Positions 10,128 to 19,166 of a stretch of 64,000 nucleotides of DNA are shown here, piece by piece. Made by a program: the position numbers and the translations under genes. Below the pieces are notes generated by a model. It saw nothing but the letters and a program-made list of their open reading frames with translations, made no database searches and was not told the DNA's origin. The DNA is from CAYQXJ01 sp964421565 (GTDB taxonomy: Bacteria; Planctomycetota; Brocadiia; SM23-32). Within the stretch, counting starts at the first letter, position 1, and each line of letters starts with the position of its first letter. The stretch spans positions 1-64,000 of the forward strand of contig CAYQXJ010000012.1 in assembly GCA_964421565.1 (NCBI GenBank). Reading direction: 5' to 3'.

Positions 10128-13100
10128 ATGATCAACCGGTCTGCAGTTGCCACGCTGATTGTTGCCGTTCTGCTTGGCCTCGGCGCCTTCGCAGCTTCGG
10201 CAGGCAGACCCGACATGACGAAAGCGGACCATCTCTTCGCACAGAAACACTACGCGGAGGCGGCGGAGACATACGCCGCCGTCTTTCGTACGAAGGAGGG
10301 CGACTGGCATCGCGCCGCTGAGCGGTTCATCCTTTGCAAGCTGCGCCTGGAGCTCTACGATGAAGCCATCGAAGCCGCTGAGGAGTACGTCGCACGCACT
10401 GAGGGCACCCGGCAGGAGGCCCGTGCCGAACGCCTGATGGGCCACCTCTACATGCTGCTGCCACACTGGGGAACACGTGCAGGAGGCGAGTTCCATCGTG
10501 GCGAGCATCGACAGGGCATCCGACTGCAGAGCTGGCGCCATGACAAGAAGCACGCTGTGCGCCACATGGAGCGGGCTCGCCAGCTATACGCCGAATCGGA
10601 CACCGACGCGGACGACCAGTGGCGCGAGGAACGCATCGGGTGCATCTTCGATCTGGCCAGCCTGGTCGCACGTTTCTCCATCTACTCCGACCAACCGCAT
10701 TTCTGGTATTCCTGGTGGGGAGAGCGCGATGACGCCCTCGCGGACACTGCGGGCGAGGAGGACTTCGACGAGGGCTACAACGACTGGCACTACCATCGCA
10801 GGCGCCCCATCGGCCTTCGCGTTGGAGCCGATGGGAACCCCGTGTGGCCGGAGCGTCCTGCAGACTATTCCAACAGCCTTGAGGACGACGAGAAGATCCT
10901 CTACCTCCTGCACGAAGTGCGCAGGCTCGACCGAAGCGAGGGCCAGCCTCATGCCGCGCTCAGCTACTATCGACAGGCCATGCTGGCTCGAAAGCGCTTC
11001 GGTATGGACCGGCTGAACGCCTATGCGGACGGCTATTACGCTGACGGCCGCCGACCGCTTCAGGAGACGCTGCAGGAATACAACCCATGGGAACTCCAGG
11101 ACAACGAAGCCCTGGTCCTGGTGGGCGGCCACGTCCGGCGCGTAGAGCTGCCGGAGCAGTTTGGCGTGCTGGCGCTTCTGCGGAAGGTAAGCAGTGGACA
11201 CGAGACACTGGACGTTGCCGATCAGGCTCTCTACGCAACCGGACTCTACTACCAGAGCCGCCAGCAGTACGTGCAGGCCCTGCAGGAGTATTCCGTCCTG
11301 CGCGAGCGGTCGGCCGGCGCGTCCTGGGCCAGGCACGCCGCCGAGCAGGCACGTCGCATACGAGAGCCACAGGTTCGACTCAGCGACACCGGGGTACAGC
11401 TTCCTGGCCGACCGGCCGAACTGCAAGTTAGCTACCGCAACGTGGGCCGCATCTGGTTCGTCGCCCGAAGCTTCGACCTCGAATCGTTGCTTCAAGACCT
11501 GCACAACGAGCGGCCTCAACACGAGGACTACTGGGCCTGGCAGCGTGCGCTTACGGGGTGGCACAGCGTACTCGTTCGGGAGCCCGACCATCGCGACGTA
11601 ACGACCAAGCGAATCGCCCGGTACGTCGGTGAAGAGATCGGACGCTGGAGCCATCCTGTAGAAGAGGATGGGACGCACCGCTACTCGCAGGTAACGCTGC
11701 AGTCCACACTGTCCGAAGCGGGCGCCTACCTTGTATGCGCCTATGCGGCCGCGCCGCCCGCGCAACATGCCAGCAAGCAGGGGTTCGCAGCACTCGGGCT
11801 CGGCGCCAGCCGCGCCGTCGTCGTCCTTACTGACCTTGCCTACATCGAGAAGAAAACAAACCAGGGCAGCCTCTACTACGTTGCCGAGGCCGTAACCGGT
11901 GCACCCGTCGCCAACGCTGAACTCGATGTAATCGAGAGCTGGAATACCTATGACCGCAAACGGCGAAAACACCTGTGGCACTGGCGCGAGCAGCATACCC
12001 GGACCACGCGGGAAGGGATGTGCCTGCTGCAGCCCGACGCAGAGAGCCCCGGTGACTCCAGGACGCACTTGCTGATCACTGCGCCCGATGGGCGACTTGC
12101 CTGGAGCGGCATGAGCTACTACAGGCGCTATCATCCGTCACGAATGAGGGAGGGCACGTTCTCCTACGTCATTACTGATCGACCTGTTTACCGTCCCGGA
12201 CAGGCGGTGCACTACAAGGTCTGGATGCGCTACGCCCGCGATGGTGTCCTGCAGAACCTGCCCCACCGCGAAGTCCAGATTACCGTTTTTGACCCGCGCG
12301 GGGACCAGGTCCAGCAGGTCACGAAGCGCACTGACGACTTCGGGGGCTTTGACGGCGAGATGGTGCTGGGAGAGGAACCGCCCCTGGGCATCTATCGGAT
12401 AGAAGTGAAGGGCGAACGTTACGCCGGGGGGCAGAATTTCCGCGTCGAGGAGTACAAGAAACCCGAGTTCGAGGTCACGGTCGAACCCTCTAAGGTACAT
12501 GCCAGGCTTGGTGAGGCGATCGAGGCCGTCATCAGGGCGGATTACTACTTCGGCGCTCCCGTAACCGACGCCAATGTATCCTACAAGGTGTTTCGCGAGG
12601 AGTACACGCACACGCATTACCCGCCTGGACCCTGGGACTGGCTCTACGGGCCAGGCTACGGTTTGCCGTGGTACCCTTCCGACTGGTTCCCCTGGTGGAG
12701 CGAGGCCCGGTGCTGCTGGCAGCCGCCGGGTTGGTGGCCCGGATGGCAACCACGCAGTCCCGTCCGCGAACTCGTCCGGCAAGGACAGGCACGCATCGGG
12801 GCAGACGGGAAGCTGGCCGTCGAGATCGAGACGGGCACCGCCCTCCGCAACCACCCCGACCGTGACCACCGTTATGTCATCGAGGCCGAAGTGACCGATG
12901 CCAGCCGTCGCACCGTTATCGGGCAAGGAGACGTAACGGTAACCCGCCAGGCCTTCTACGCTACCGTACACAGCGACCGCGGCTACTACCGGCCGGGCCA
13001 GGAGATGACACTCACGATCCGCTGCATGACACCCGACGACCGCCCCGTGGAAACCGAAGGCGTTGTCACGGTCTCACGCATCGTCTGGGGTGGGCCGGAC

Positions 13101-16100
13101 AACGCACGTGCTGATGAACAGAAGCTGGACCAATGGCGGGCTTCGACGAACGCCGAGGGCGTGCTGCGTTTCCGCCTGCGGCACGAACGCAGCGACCAAC
13201 TGAAGATCACGTTCAGGGCCCCCGACCGCTGGGGCGAGACCGTGAAGGGGCACGGGCTGGTATGGGTCGTCGGGCGCGACTTCGACGGGCGCCTGCACCG
13301 CTTCAACGACATTGAGCTGATCACCGACAAACGCACCTACAAGCCCGGCGAGACGTGCCGGTTGATGGTCAACACGCGCCGCCCGAACAGTTACGTGCTG
13401 CTGGCGGATGAAGTCGACAACGGAACGTTGCTAAGCTGGCGACTGCTGCACCTGCGGGACGGCCACACCGTGGTGGACATTCCCGTCAGGAAGGCCGATC
13501 AGTCCAATGCCCACGTGGAAGCCAGCACCGTCGCCGACCTGCGCGTCCATCAGCAGGTCGTGCGCATCAACGTGCCGCCAGCGGACCACTGTCTCGATGT
13601 CGGGGTGCGGACCGACAAGGCGGAGTACGCCCCGGGCGAGGAGGCGACCATCTGCGTGACCGCGTGCACTGCTGACGGCGAACCGGCACGGAACGTCCAG
13701 GTCGCGTTGAGCGGGTTCGACAGATCTGTTCTCTACATCCAGCCAGAATACACGCCCCGAATCGCAGCTTTCTTCCACGGCCAGGTGCGCACCCACCATC
13801 CACAGATGCAGACCAACCTTCTCGAACGTTTCGCGGCACAGGGCTACCTGCGTCGTCCTTTTCAGGCACTGCATCCTTTGCCGCCGGCGTGGCATGCGAC
13901 ATGGGGGCCGGACGTGCGCAAGTGGTGGAGCCTCACAGATGAGGAGCTAAACGAGCTTATGGGACGCTCGGCCGCGCTGGGCGGCATGCGCCGTGGCGCC
14001 ACCATTGCCGAGGGTGAAGTTCTGTACGGCGTGGCGGCACCCATGGCGAACGCCAAAGCGGCAGACGCGATGGCAGCGGAGGCCCCCGCCGGGGCAGGGC
14101 CCAGTGTCGAGGAGCCGCAGTTCGCAGAGGCGGCCGTCAGGGAGCAGTTCGCCGATACGGCGCTCTGGTTACCATCGATGACCACCGGGCCGGACGGGCA
14201 AGTCACCGCAACGGTAACCATGCCGGAGAACCTGACAACCTGGAAGCTCAATGCCTGGGCAATGGGCCGACAGGCGCAGGTCGGCCAGGGCAGTGCGGAC
14301 GTCGTCACGACAAAGGACCTGCTGGTTCGCCTCCAGGCGCCCCGCTTCTTCATGGAGTACGACGAGGTGGTCATCAGCGCGAACGTCCACAACTATCTGC
14401 CCCAGGCCAAGGCGGTTCAGGTGAGCCTGCAGATCCCTGAGGAGCATCTGGAACTGATGGACGGTTCGCCCGTCGCCGCGCACGTAGATATCCCCGCCGA
14501 GGGTGAGCGCCGCGTGGACTGGCGGGTGAAAGTGCTGGAGGAAGGCACAGCCGCCATCACGGTCAGGGCACTGACCGATGAGGAGTCCGACGCCATGCGC
14601 ATGACATTCCCCGTCCTTGTGCACGGCATGACAAAGCAGGACTCCTTCACCGGCAGTGCGCGTGCGGCCGATGGCCAGACGTCCCAAAGTATCGAGTTCA
14701 CGGTGCCGGAACGGCGGCGCCCGGAGTTGACGCGGCTCGAAGTGCAGTACGCTCCGAGTCTGGTCGGCGCCATGATAGACGCCCTGCCCTACTGTCTGCA
14801 TTACCCATACGGCTGCACCGAGCAGACAGTCAGCCGCTTTCTGCCCGCCGTCCTCACGCTCAAGACGCTACGCAACATGGGCATCAGCCTGGAGGAGGTG
14901 CGCAACATTCGGGGACGGCTGGAGGAGGTGCGCCGGACTGAGAAAGGCGAGAATCTGCGCTTCTACGCCGATAGCCCCATCTTCGACTCCGACGAACTTC
15001 AAGCCATCATCCGTAAGGGCCTCAAGCGCATAGCCGAGATGCAGCAACCCGATGGCGGCTGGGCGTGGTGGAAGCGCGGAACGTCGAGCCCCTACCTGAC
15101 CAGTTACGTGCTGGACGGCTTGCTTGAGGCACGCGAGGCCGACGTCGCGATCGACGCGGGCATGCTCGAGAACGGCGCCAGTTTCTTGCGGTCGTGGCAG
15201 CAGCGGGAGCTCGAGAAGGCACACTGGTCAGCATCCGCCACGCATGCCTACGTGGCTTATGTCCTTGCCCGGACCGGAACGAGCGCCGGCGACTGCCTTG
15301 ACCGGCTGTTCGCCGGACGCGATCAGCTCAACCTCTACGGGAAGGCATTGCTGGCCATGGCGCTTCACCATCTCGGTGACGGCGAGCGCGCCAGCATCTC
15401 GCTACGCAATATCATGCAGTACCTGGAGCAGAACGAGGAGACAGGCATCGCCTGGTTCCGCACGCCCCGAGAAGCCTGGTGGTACTGGTATAACAACGAC
15501 ATCGAGACCAACGCCTGGTGCCTGCGGGCGATCGTGCGCATCGATCCCGAGAGCGACGCAGCGCCGCAGATCGTGAAGTGGCTCCTTGAGAATCGCCGAA
15601 ACGGCTACTACTGGCGCTCGACACGCGACACCACGCTTTGTGTGACCGCCATGAGCGAGTACGTGGCCGCCAGCGGAGAAGGACGACCTGATTACGCCCT
15701 GACACTTAGCCTTGACGATGGTGCGGTTACCAAGACTGTCCGCATCAACCGCGATAACTTCTTCACTTACGACAACCGCCTGGTAGTGGAAGGGGTTGCC
15801 CTCGAAGGAGGCCGACACACGCTGAGGATCACAAAGGACGGCCCCGGTGCCCTGTACTGGTCCGCGTGGATACGTTACTTCACCCAGGAGGAGAGCATCG
15901 CTGCCAGCGGTCTGCAGCTAAAACTGGACCGCCGCTACTTCCGGCTGGAGCAGATGCCCTTCGACGTCCAGGTTGAGGGCGCCGAAGGACATCGAATCTC
16001 CGAGAGGCGGCTGCGTTACAAGCGGATACCGCTCGAAGACGGCGATGCCGTGCATAGCGGTGACCTGGTGCAGGTTGAGATGGAAGTCACTTCGGACAAC

Positions 16101-16391
16101 GATTACACCTTCCTCATGTTCGAGGACCCAAAACCCGCCGGCTGCGAGCCGATTGAGCTGCGCAGTGGGGCGGAGTTTCAGGAGGGGTTCGCCAGCTACA
16201 TGGAACTGCGCGACGAGAAGGTGGCATTTTTTGTAGACACGCTTGGCCGCGGCAATCACTTGCTGCGCTATCGTTACCGCGCCGAGGTGCCCGGGGTGTT
16301 CCATGCGTTGCCAGCAGTCGTCCAAGGCATGTACGCGCCCGAACTGCGCGGGAACAGCGACGAACAGGTTGTGCGCATAGTCGACCGCTGA
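10128..16391 (+). CDS. Giant alpha-2-macroglobulin family protein with thioester
   Basis: This 2087-residue secreted protein belongs to the bacterial alpha-2-macroglobulins, large envelope proteins thought to trap proteases. The ATG at 10128 follows GGGAGG and opens a clear signal peptide (residues 1-25, Ala-rich end); the longer upstream frame lacks one. Residues 30-420 look like TPR-type helical repeats. Macroglobulin beta-domains follow from about 430, an Ala-rich low-complexity stretch near 1300-1345 could be the bait region, and the A2M domain begins with ALWLPS and TTWKLNAWA. The thioester motif GCTEQ is intact with Cys1563, followed by an alpha-helical toroid and a receptor-like C-terminal domain. 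A Trp/Pro-rich insert lies at about 830-880. There is no lipobox, so it is probably periplasmic and soluble. The usual partner pbpC is absent here. Confidence 0.95.
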   Translation: MINRSAVATLIVAVLLGLGAFAASAGRPDMTKADHLFAQKHYAEAAETYAAVFRTKEGDWHRAAERFILCKLRLELYDEAIEAAEEYVARTEGTRQEARAERLMGHLYMLLPHWGTRAGGEFHRGEHRQGIRLQSWRHDKKHAVRHMERARQLYAESDTDADDQWREERIGCIFDLASLVARFSIYSDQPHFWYSWWGERDDALADTAGEEDFDEGYNDWHYHRRRPIGLRVGADGNPVWPERPADYSNSLEDDEKILYLLHEVRRLDRSEGQPHAALSYYRQAMLARKRFGMDRLNAYADGYYADGRRPLQETLQEYNPWELQDNEALVLVGGHVRRVELPEQFGVLALLRKVSSGHETLDVADQALYATGLYYQSRQQYVQALQEYSVLRERSAGASWARHAAEQARRIREPQVRLSDTGVQLPGRPAELQVSYRNVGRIWFVARSFDLESLLQDLHNERPQHEDYWAWQRALTGWHSVLVREPDHRDVTTKRIARYVGEEIGRWSHPVEEDGTHRYSQVTLQSTLSEAGAYLVCAYAAAPPAQHASKQGFAALGLGASRAVVVLTDLAYIEKKTNQGSLYYVAEAVTGAPVANAELDVIESWNTYDRKRRKHLWHWREQHTRTTREGMCLLQPDAESPGDSRTHLLITAPDGRLAWSGMSYYRRYHPSRMREGTFSYVITDRPVYRPGQAVHYKVWMRYARDGVLQNLPHREVQITVFDPRGDQVQQVTKRTDDFGGFDGEMVLGEEPPLGIYRIEVKGERYAGGQNFRVEEYKKPEFEVTVEPSKVHARLGEAIEAVIRADYYFGAPVTDANVSYKVFREEYTHTHYPPGPWDWLYGPGYGLPWYPSDWFPWWSEARCCWQPPGWWPGWQPRSPVRELVRQGQARIGADGKLAVEIETGTALRNHPDRDHRYVIEAEVTDASRRTVIGQGDVTVTRQAFYATVHSDRGYYRPGQEMTLTIRCMTPDDRPVETEGVVTVSRIVWGGPDNARADEQKLDQWRASTNAEGVLRFRLRHERSDQLKITFRAPDRWGETVKGHGLVWVVGRDFDGRLHRFNDIELITDKRTYKPGETCRLMVNTRRPNSYVLLADEVDNGTLLSWRLLHLRDGHTVVDIPVRKADQSNAHVEASTVADLRVHQQVVRINVPPADHCLDVGVRTDKAEYAPGEEATICVTACTADGEPARNVQVALSGFDRSVLYIQPEYTPRIAAFFHGQVRTHHPQMQTNLLERFAAQGYLRRPFQALHPLPPAWHATWGPDVRKWWSLTDEELNELMGRSAALGGMRRGATIAEGEVLYGVAAPMANAKAADAMAAEAPAGAGPSVEEPQFAEAAVREQFADTALWLPSMTTGPDGQVTATVTMPENLTTWKLNAWAMGRQAQVGQGSADVVTTKDLLVRLQAPRFFMEYDEVVISANVHNYLPQAKAVQVSLQIPEEHLELMDGSPVAAHVDIPAEGERRVDWRVKVLEEGTAAITVRALTDEESDAMRMTFPVLVHGMTKQDSFTGSARAADGQTSQSIEFTVPERRRPELTRLEVQYAPSLVGAMIDALPYCLHYPYGCTEQTVSRFLPAVLTLKTLRNMGISLEEVRNIRGRLEEVRRTEKGENLRFYADSPIFDSDELQAIIRKGLKRIAEMQQPDGGWAWWKRGTSSPYLTSYVLDGLLEAREADVAIDAGMLENGASFLRSWQQRELEKAHWSASATHAYVAYVLARTGTSAGDCLDRLFAGRDQLNLYGKALLAMALHHLGDGERASISLRNIMQYLEQNEETGIAWFRTPREAWWYWYNNDIETNAWCLRAIVRIDPESDAAPQIVKWLLENRRNGYYWRSTRDTTLCVTAMSEYVAASGEGRPDYALTLSLDDGAVTKTVRINRDNFFTYDNRLVVEGVALEGGRHTLRITKDGPGALYWSAWIRYFTQEESIAASGLQLKLDRRYFRLEQMPFDVQVEGAEGHRISERRLRYKRIPLEDGDAVHSGDLVQVEMEVTSDNDYTFLMFEDPKPAGCEPIELRSGAEFQEGFASYMELRDEKVAFFVDTLGRGNHLLRYRYRAEVPGVFHALPAVVQGMYAPELRGNSDEQVVRIVDR

Positions 16392-16413
16392 GCCCCGGGC
16401 GCAGCCCGGGCTC
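16389..16413 (+). terminator. Hairpin directly after the alpha-2-macroglobulin gene
   Basis: AGCCCCGGGC, loop GCA and GCCCGGGCT pair with one bulged C, starting at the stop codon. There is no T-tract, so it may be a 3'-end-stabilising or Rho-assisted stop rather than an intrinsic terminator. Confidence 0.5.
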
Positions 16414-16466
16414 ATGTGCGCACTCGAAGCGCTGAGACCCTCCTGCTATACTCGGCGTGCCCTGTT

Positions 16467-18656
16467 ATGCCACCGAAAACTGCCACGAAGATCGGTTCAT
16501 CGCTCCCCTCGCGGGTCGCATACTACCTGCTGCTCGCGTGCATACCCGCCTCGCTCCTGTGCGTGGTATGGCTGCCGCATGGCGCGAAGGTCTACGTGGC
16601 AGAGAATATGCCACGTGCCTTCGCGCTCCTGGACGACATTGCGACCATCTTCCCCGCCTGGCCGCAGTACTTCGCCGTGCAGACGCTGCTTGCGGCAATG
16701 CTGGTCGTCAGTGCCTGGGCCGCGCTGCGCAGGCGAGGCCAGATCAAGCAGTTGCTACTGCGCAACGAGATGGCATTCCCGGCCACCGTGATTGCCTACG
16801 GCCTGTGGTCGCTGGCAAGCTGTTTCTGGGCGACGTGGTCCTATGGCGCCCGGGGCCAGGCGGTTCGGGAGGTGCCCTTTCTGGCGCTCTGTGTGGCTGT
16901 TGTGCTCCTGGTGCGCCGGCCGCGTCAGTGGCGACTCGTGGGCAAGTTCTACCTCGTCTCCATCCTTGTCCAGGCAGCGCTGGCTGATCTTATCATCTTC
17001 GGCTGGGCGGCGGAGCACGGCTGGCGGTTTCGCGTCGCCTTTCACCGGTTCCCGGTCTTCTACGTCAATCGGAACTTCAGTTGTGCAGTCTTCGTCACCG
17101 GAGCGTTCCTCGTTGCAGCGGTCGCCCTGAACCGCGTGCGCGAACTACGCAGGCAAAGCACTGATGAACAGCACCGCCCCCCGGCAGCCCAGTTTGTGCT
17201 GACGAGCGCTGCAGCTCTCGCAGCCTTGATTGTGCTCGGGTTCGCGTTCTGGACGGCTGGGTCCCTGGCGGGCTACGTTGCAGCTGCCGTGGGGCTCACC
17301 GCCTTCGTGATCCTGAACCTCGGCAGAAAGCCCCGTCGCTACGCTCTCCAGACGCTGGCGTTGATTGGGGTGGGCTGCGGGGTTGCCTTCGTCGTCGTGC
17401 GTCCCCTCCGATCGGCAGCCCTGCAGTGGGCCTATCGTCCGGAGACGACGACGGAGATGCGCATGATCTATTGGACGACCGGAGCCCGAGCGTTTGCCGA
17501 GCGCCCGCTAAGGGGCTGGGGAGCCGGATCGTGGCCGAATGTCTGGCCGCGATACAAGCCCCCTGTCGCCTCGCGCATGCGCACGCTGGGAGGCATGCGC
17601 GCCGAGCATCCGCACAACGAGCTGGTGCGCATCGGCACGGACCTGGGCGCAGCCGGCCTCGCGCTGTACGGGGTGGCACTCGCCATCGCCTTTATCGCTT
17701 CCTACCGACAAATCGTGAAGCTTAAGGGGGCCGAACGCCTGGTCTGCAGTGCCCTGTGGGTTGGCGCGCTCGCGTTCCAGGTGCAGTCAGTGCTCGGCAA
17801 AGCCAGCGTGGGTTGGGGGTTCGCGGCGAACCAGTGGTTCCTGCTCGGCCTGCTGGCTTCCTCGCTCTGGTGGGGGCGGCAGCAGCCCGGACCGTCAGAC
17901 GCCCAGGCTGAAATGACCCCCGCTGCCTGGGCCATCGTCGGCGCCACCGCCCTCATTGTAGCCGCCGCGTGGTGGACCTGGGGTGTCGGGGCGTACGCCA
18001 GCATGGTCCACCTGCGCCGGGCGGAGCAGGCCCGAGATTTCATGCACCGCCATCCCGCGCAAGACACGCGCGCCATCGACGATCTTATCGCGCATCTGGA
18101 GCGCGCCCGTCCGCGCTCCCTGTGGCCCCCGCACATACTCTACCTGGACTACATCATCGGAACCTACCACACGCGAAACGGACACTGGGCACGGGCGGAA
18201 GACTACATCAGCGAGCGCGTGTGGCCGGTTGCACCAGGCATGCTCAAGACACGACTGCTGCTGGCGCGGTGCGCTCTGGGCACTGGCCGGCGCGAACGTG
18301 CTCTGGAACTCGCCCTCGAGCACCTCGCCGTGAACCCCTACGACGCGGAGGGCTACCGCATGCTTGCAGCAGTTGACAAGCAGAGCGCGCTGACACTTCT
18401 GGAGCGCCACGTGCGGCTGGTTGAGGGCCCGGCAGATCCTGAGAAGGTTCTGGAACTGCTACGCCTTTACGCGGACGCCGGGGCCTGGCAGAACGCCAAA
18501 CGACTGGTGGAAACGACACGGCAGGCGCAGACCATAGATGCAGACGCCCTGGTGCAGCAGCTTGCATCGGAATTGTCGGCGGCTGGCGCGACTGAGCGGC
18601 TCGTTCGCCTGCGCGAGAGCTTCCCGGGCATCCTCTCAGGCCCTCAACGGGACTGA
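16467..18656 (+). CDS. O-antigen ligase/polymerase-like membrane protein with C-terminal TPR region
   Basis: The 729-residue product has about 10-12 hydrophobic segments in residues 15-500, then a soluble helical region (about 530-729) with TPR-like repeats. The layout matches the WaaL/Wzy O-antigen ligase superfamily: the loop around RGWGAGSWPNVWP and the AEHPHNELVRIGTDLG block (near 375-390) is the signature periplasmic loop with its conserved Arg/His. Such proteins ligate or polymerise lipid-linked glycans at the periplasmic face, and TPR-tailed variants are common. Substrate is unknown. A TATACT at 16446-16451 could be a -10 box. The start could also be upstream at 16416, but 16467 is the first ATG. 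The 3' end overlaps ilvH by 13 bp in convergent orientation. Confidence 0.87.
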   Translation: MPPKTATKIGSSLPSRVAYYLLLACIPASLLCVVWLPHGAKVYVAENMPRAFALLDDIATIFPAWPQYFAVQTLLAAMLVVSAWAALRRRGQIKQLLLRNEMAFPATVIAYGLWSLASCFWATWSYGARGQAVREVPFLALCVAVVLLVRRPRQWRLVGKFYLVSILVQAALADLIIFGWAAEHGWRFRVAFHRFPVFYVNRNFSCAVFVTGAFLVAAVALNRVRELRRQSTDEQHRPPAAQFVLTSAAALAALIVLGFAFWTAGSLAGYVAAAVGLTAFVILNLGRKPRRYALQTLALIGVGCGVAFVVVRPLRSAALQWAYRPETTTEMRMIYWTTGARAFAERPLRGWGAGSWPNVWPRYKPPVASRMRTLGGMRAEHPHNELVRIGTDLGAAGLALYGVALAIAFIASYRQIVKLKGAERLVCSALWVGALAFQVQSVLGKASVGWGFAANQWFLLGLLASSLWWGRQQPGPSDAQAEMTPAAWAIVGATALIVAAAWWTWGVGAYASMVHLRRAEQARDFMHRHPAQDTRAIDDLIAHLERARPRSLWPPHILYLDYIIGTYHTRNGHWARAEDYISERVWPVAPGMLKTRLLLARCALGTGRRERALELALEHLAVNPYDAEGYRMLAAVDKQSALTLLERHVRLVEGPADPEKVLELLRLYADAGAWQNAKRLVETTRQAQTIDADALVQQLASELSAAGATERLVRLRESFPGILSGPQRD

Positions 18657-19132
18657 ATAGCCCTGGCCAGGGCGATCCTACCCGTTCGAGCCATCTCCTT
18701 TACGCCATAGGGCCGCACAAGGTCAAGAAACGCCTCGATCTTGTCCTCCGTGCCAGCAAGTTCGACCATCACTTCGTTGCGGCCCACGTCGACCACCCGC
18801 CCACGGAAGATGTCGACCAGTTCCAGGATCTCACTTCGCTTGTTGGCAGGCGCATTGATGCGCATCAGCCCGAGGTCGCGCTCCACACACCGTGTCTCGC
18901 TGAAGTCCTGGACCTTGACAACGTCGATCAGTTTGCCGATTTGCTTGCGCACCTGCTCCAGGATGGCGTCATCGCCTTCCACGACGATGGTCATGCGGCT
19001 GAACTCGTGCTGCTCGGTCTCCCCGACCGCGAGGCTGTCGATATTGAAGCCTCGCGCGCTGAACAGGCCGGCCATGTGGGCCAGGACACCGGGCCGGTTA
19101 ACCACCAGGGCAGAGATGATGTGCTTGTTCAT
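18644..19132 (-). CDS. ilvH: Acetolactate synthase small (regulatory) subunit
   Basis: The protein has 162 residues with the ACT domain of IlvH/IlvN at residues 3-75 (HIISALVVNRPGVLAHMAGL, then RGFNIDSLAVG) followed by the ALS_ss_C domain. It binds valine for feedback inhibition and stimulates the catalytic subunit in branched-chain amino-acid synthesis. The ATG at 19132 matches the family N-terminus; an upstream in-frame extension does not. It follows ilvB after a 34-nt gap and is clearly co-transcribed with it. Its last 13 bp overlap the convergent ligase-like gene. Confidence 0.96.
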   Translation of the reverse strand: MNKHIISALVVNRPGVLAHMAGLFSARGFNIDSLAVGETEQHEFSRMTIVVEGDDAILEQVRKQIGKLIDVVKVQDFSETRCVERDLGLMRINAPANKRSEILELVDIFRGRVVDVGRNEVMVELAGTEDKIEAFLDLVRPYGVKEMARTGRIALARAIQSR

Positions 19133-19166
19133 GCTATTCCGTTGCTGGTTGAGTTCTGCCGCCGGC

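Noticed and set aside
10584..12134. 516-codon frame antisense to the alpha-2-macroglobulin
   Set aside because: No domain signature; the sense frame has conserved A2M motifs.
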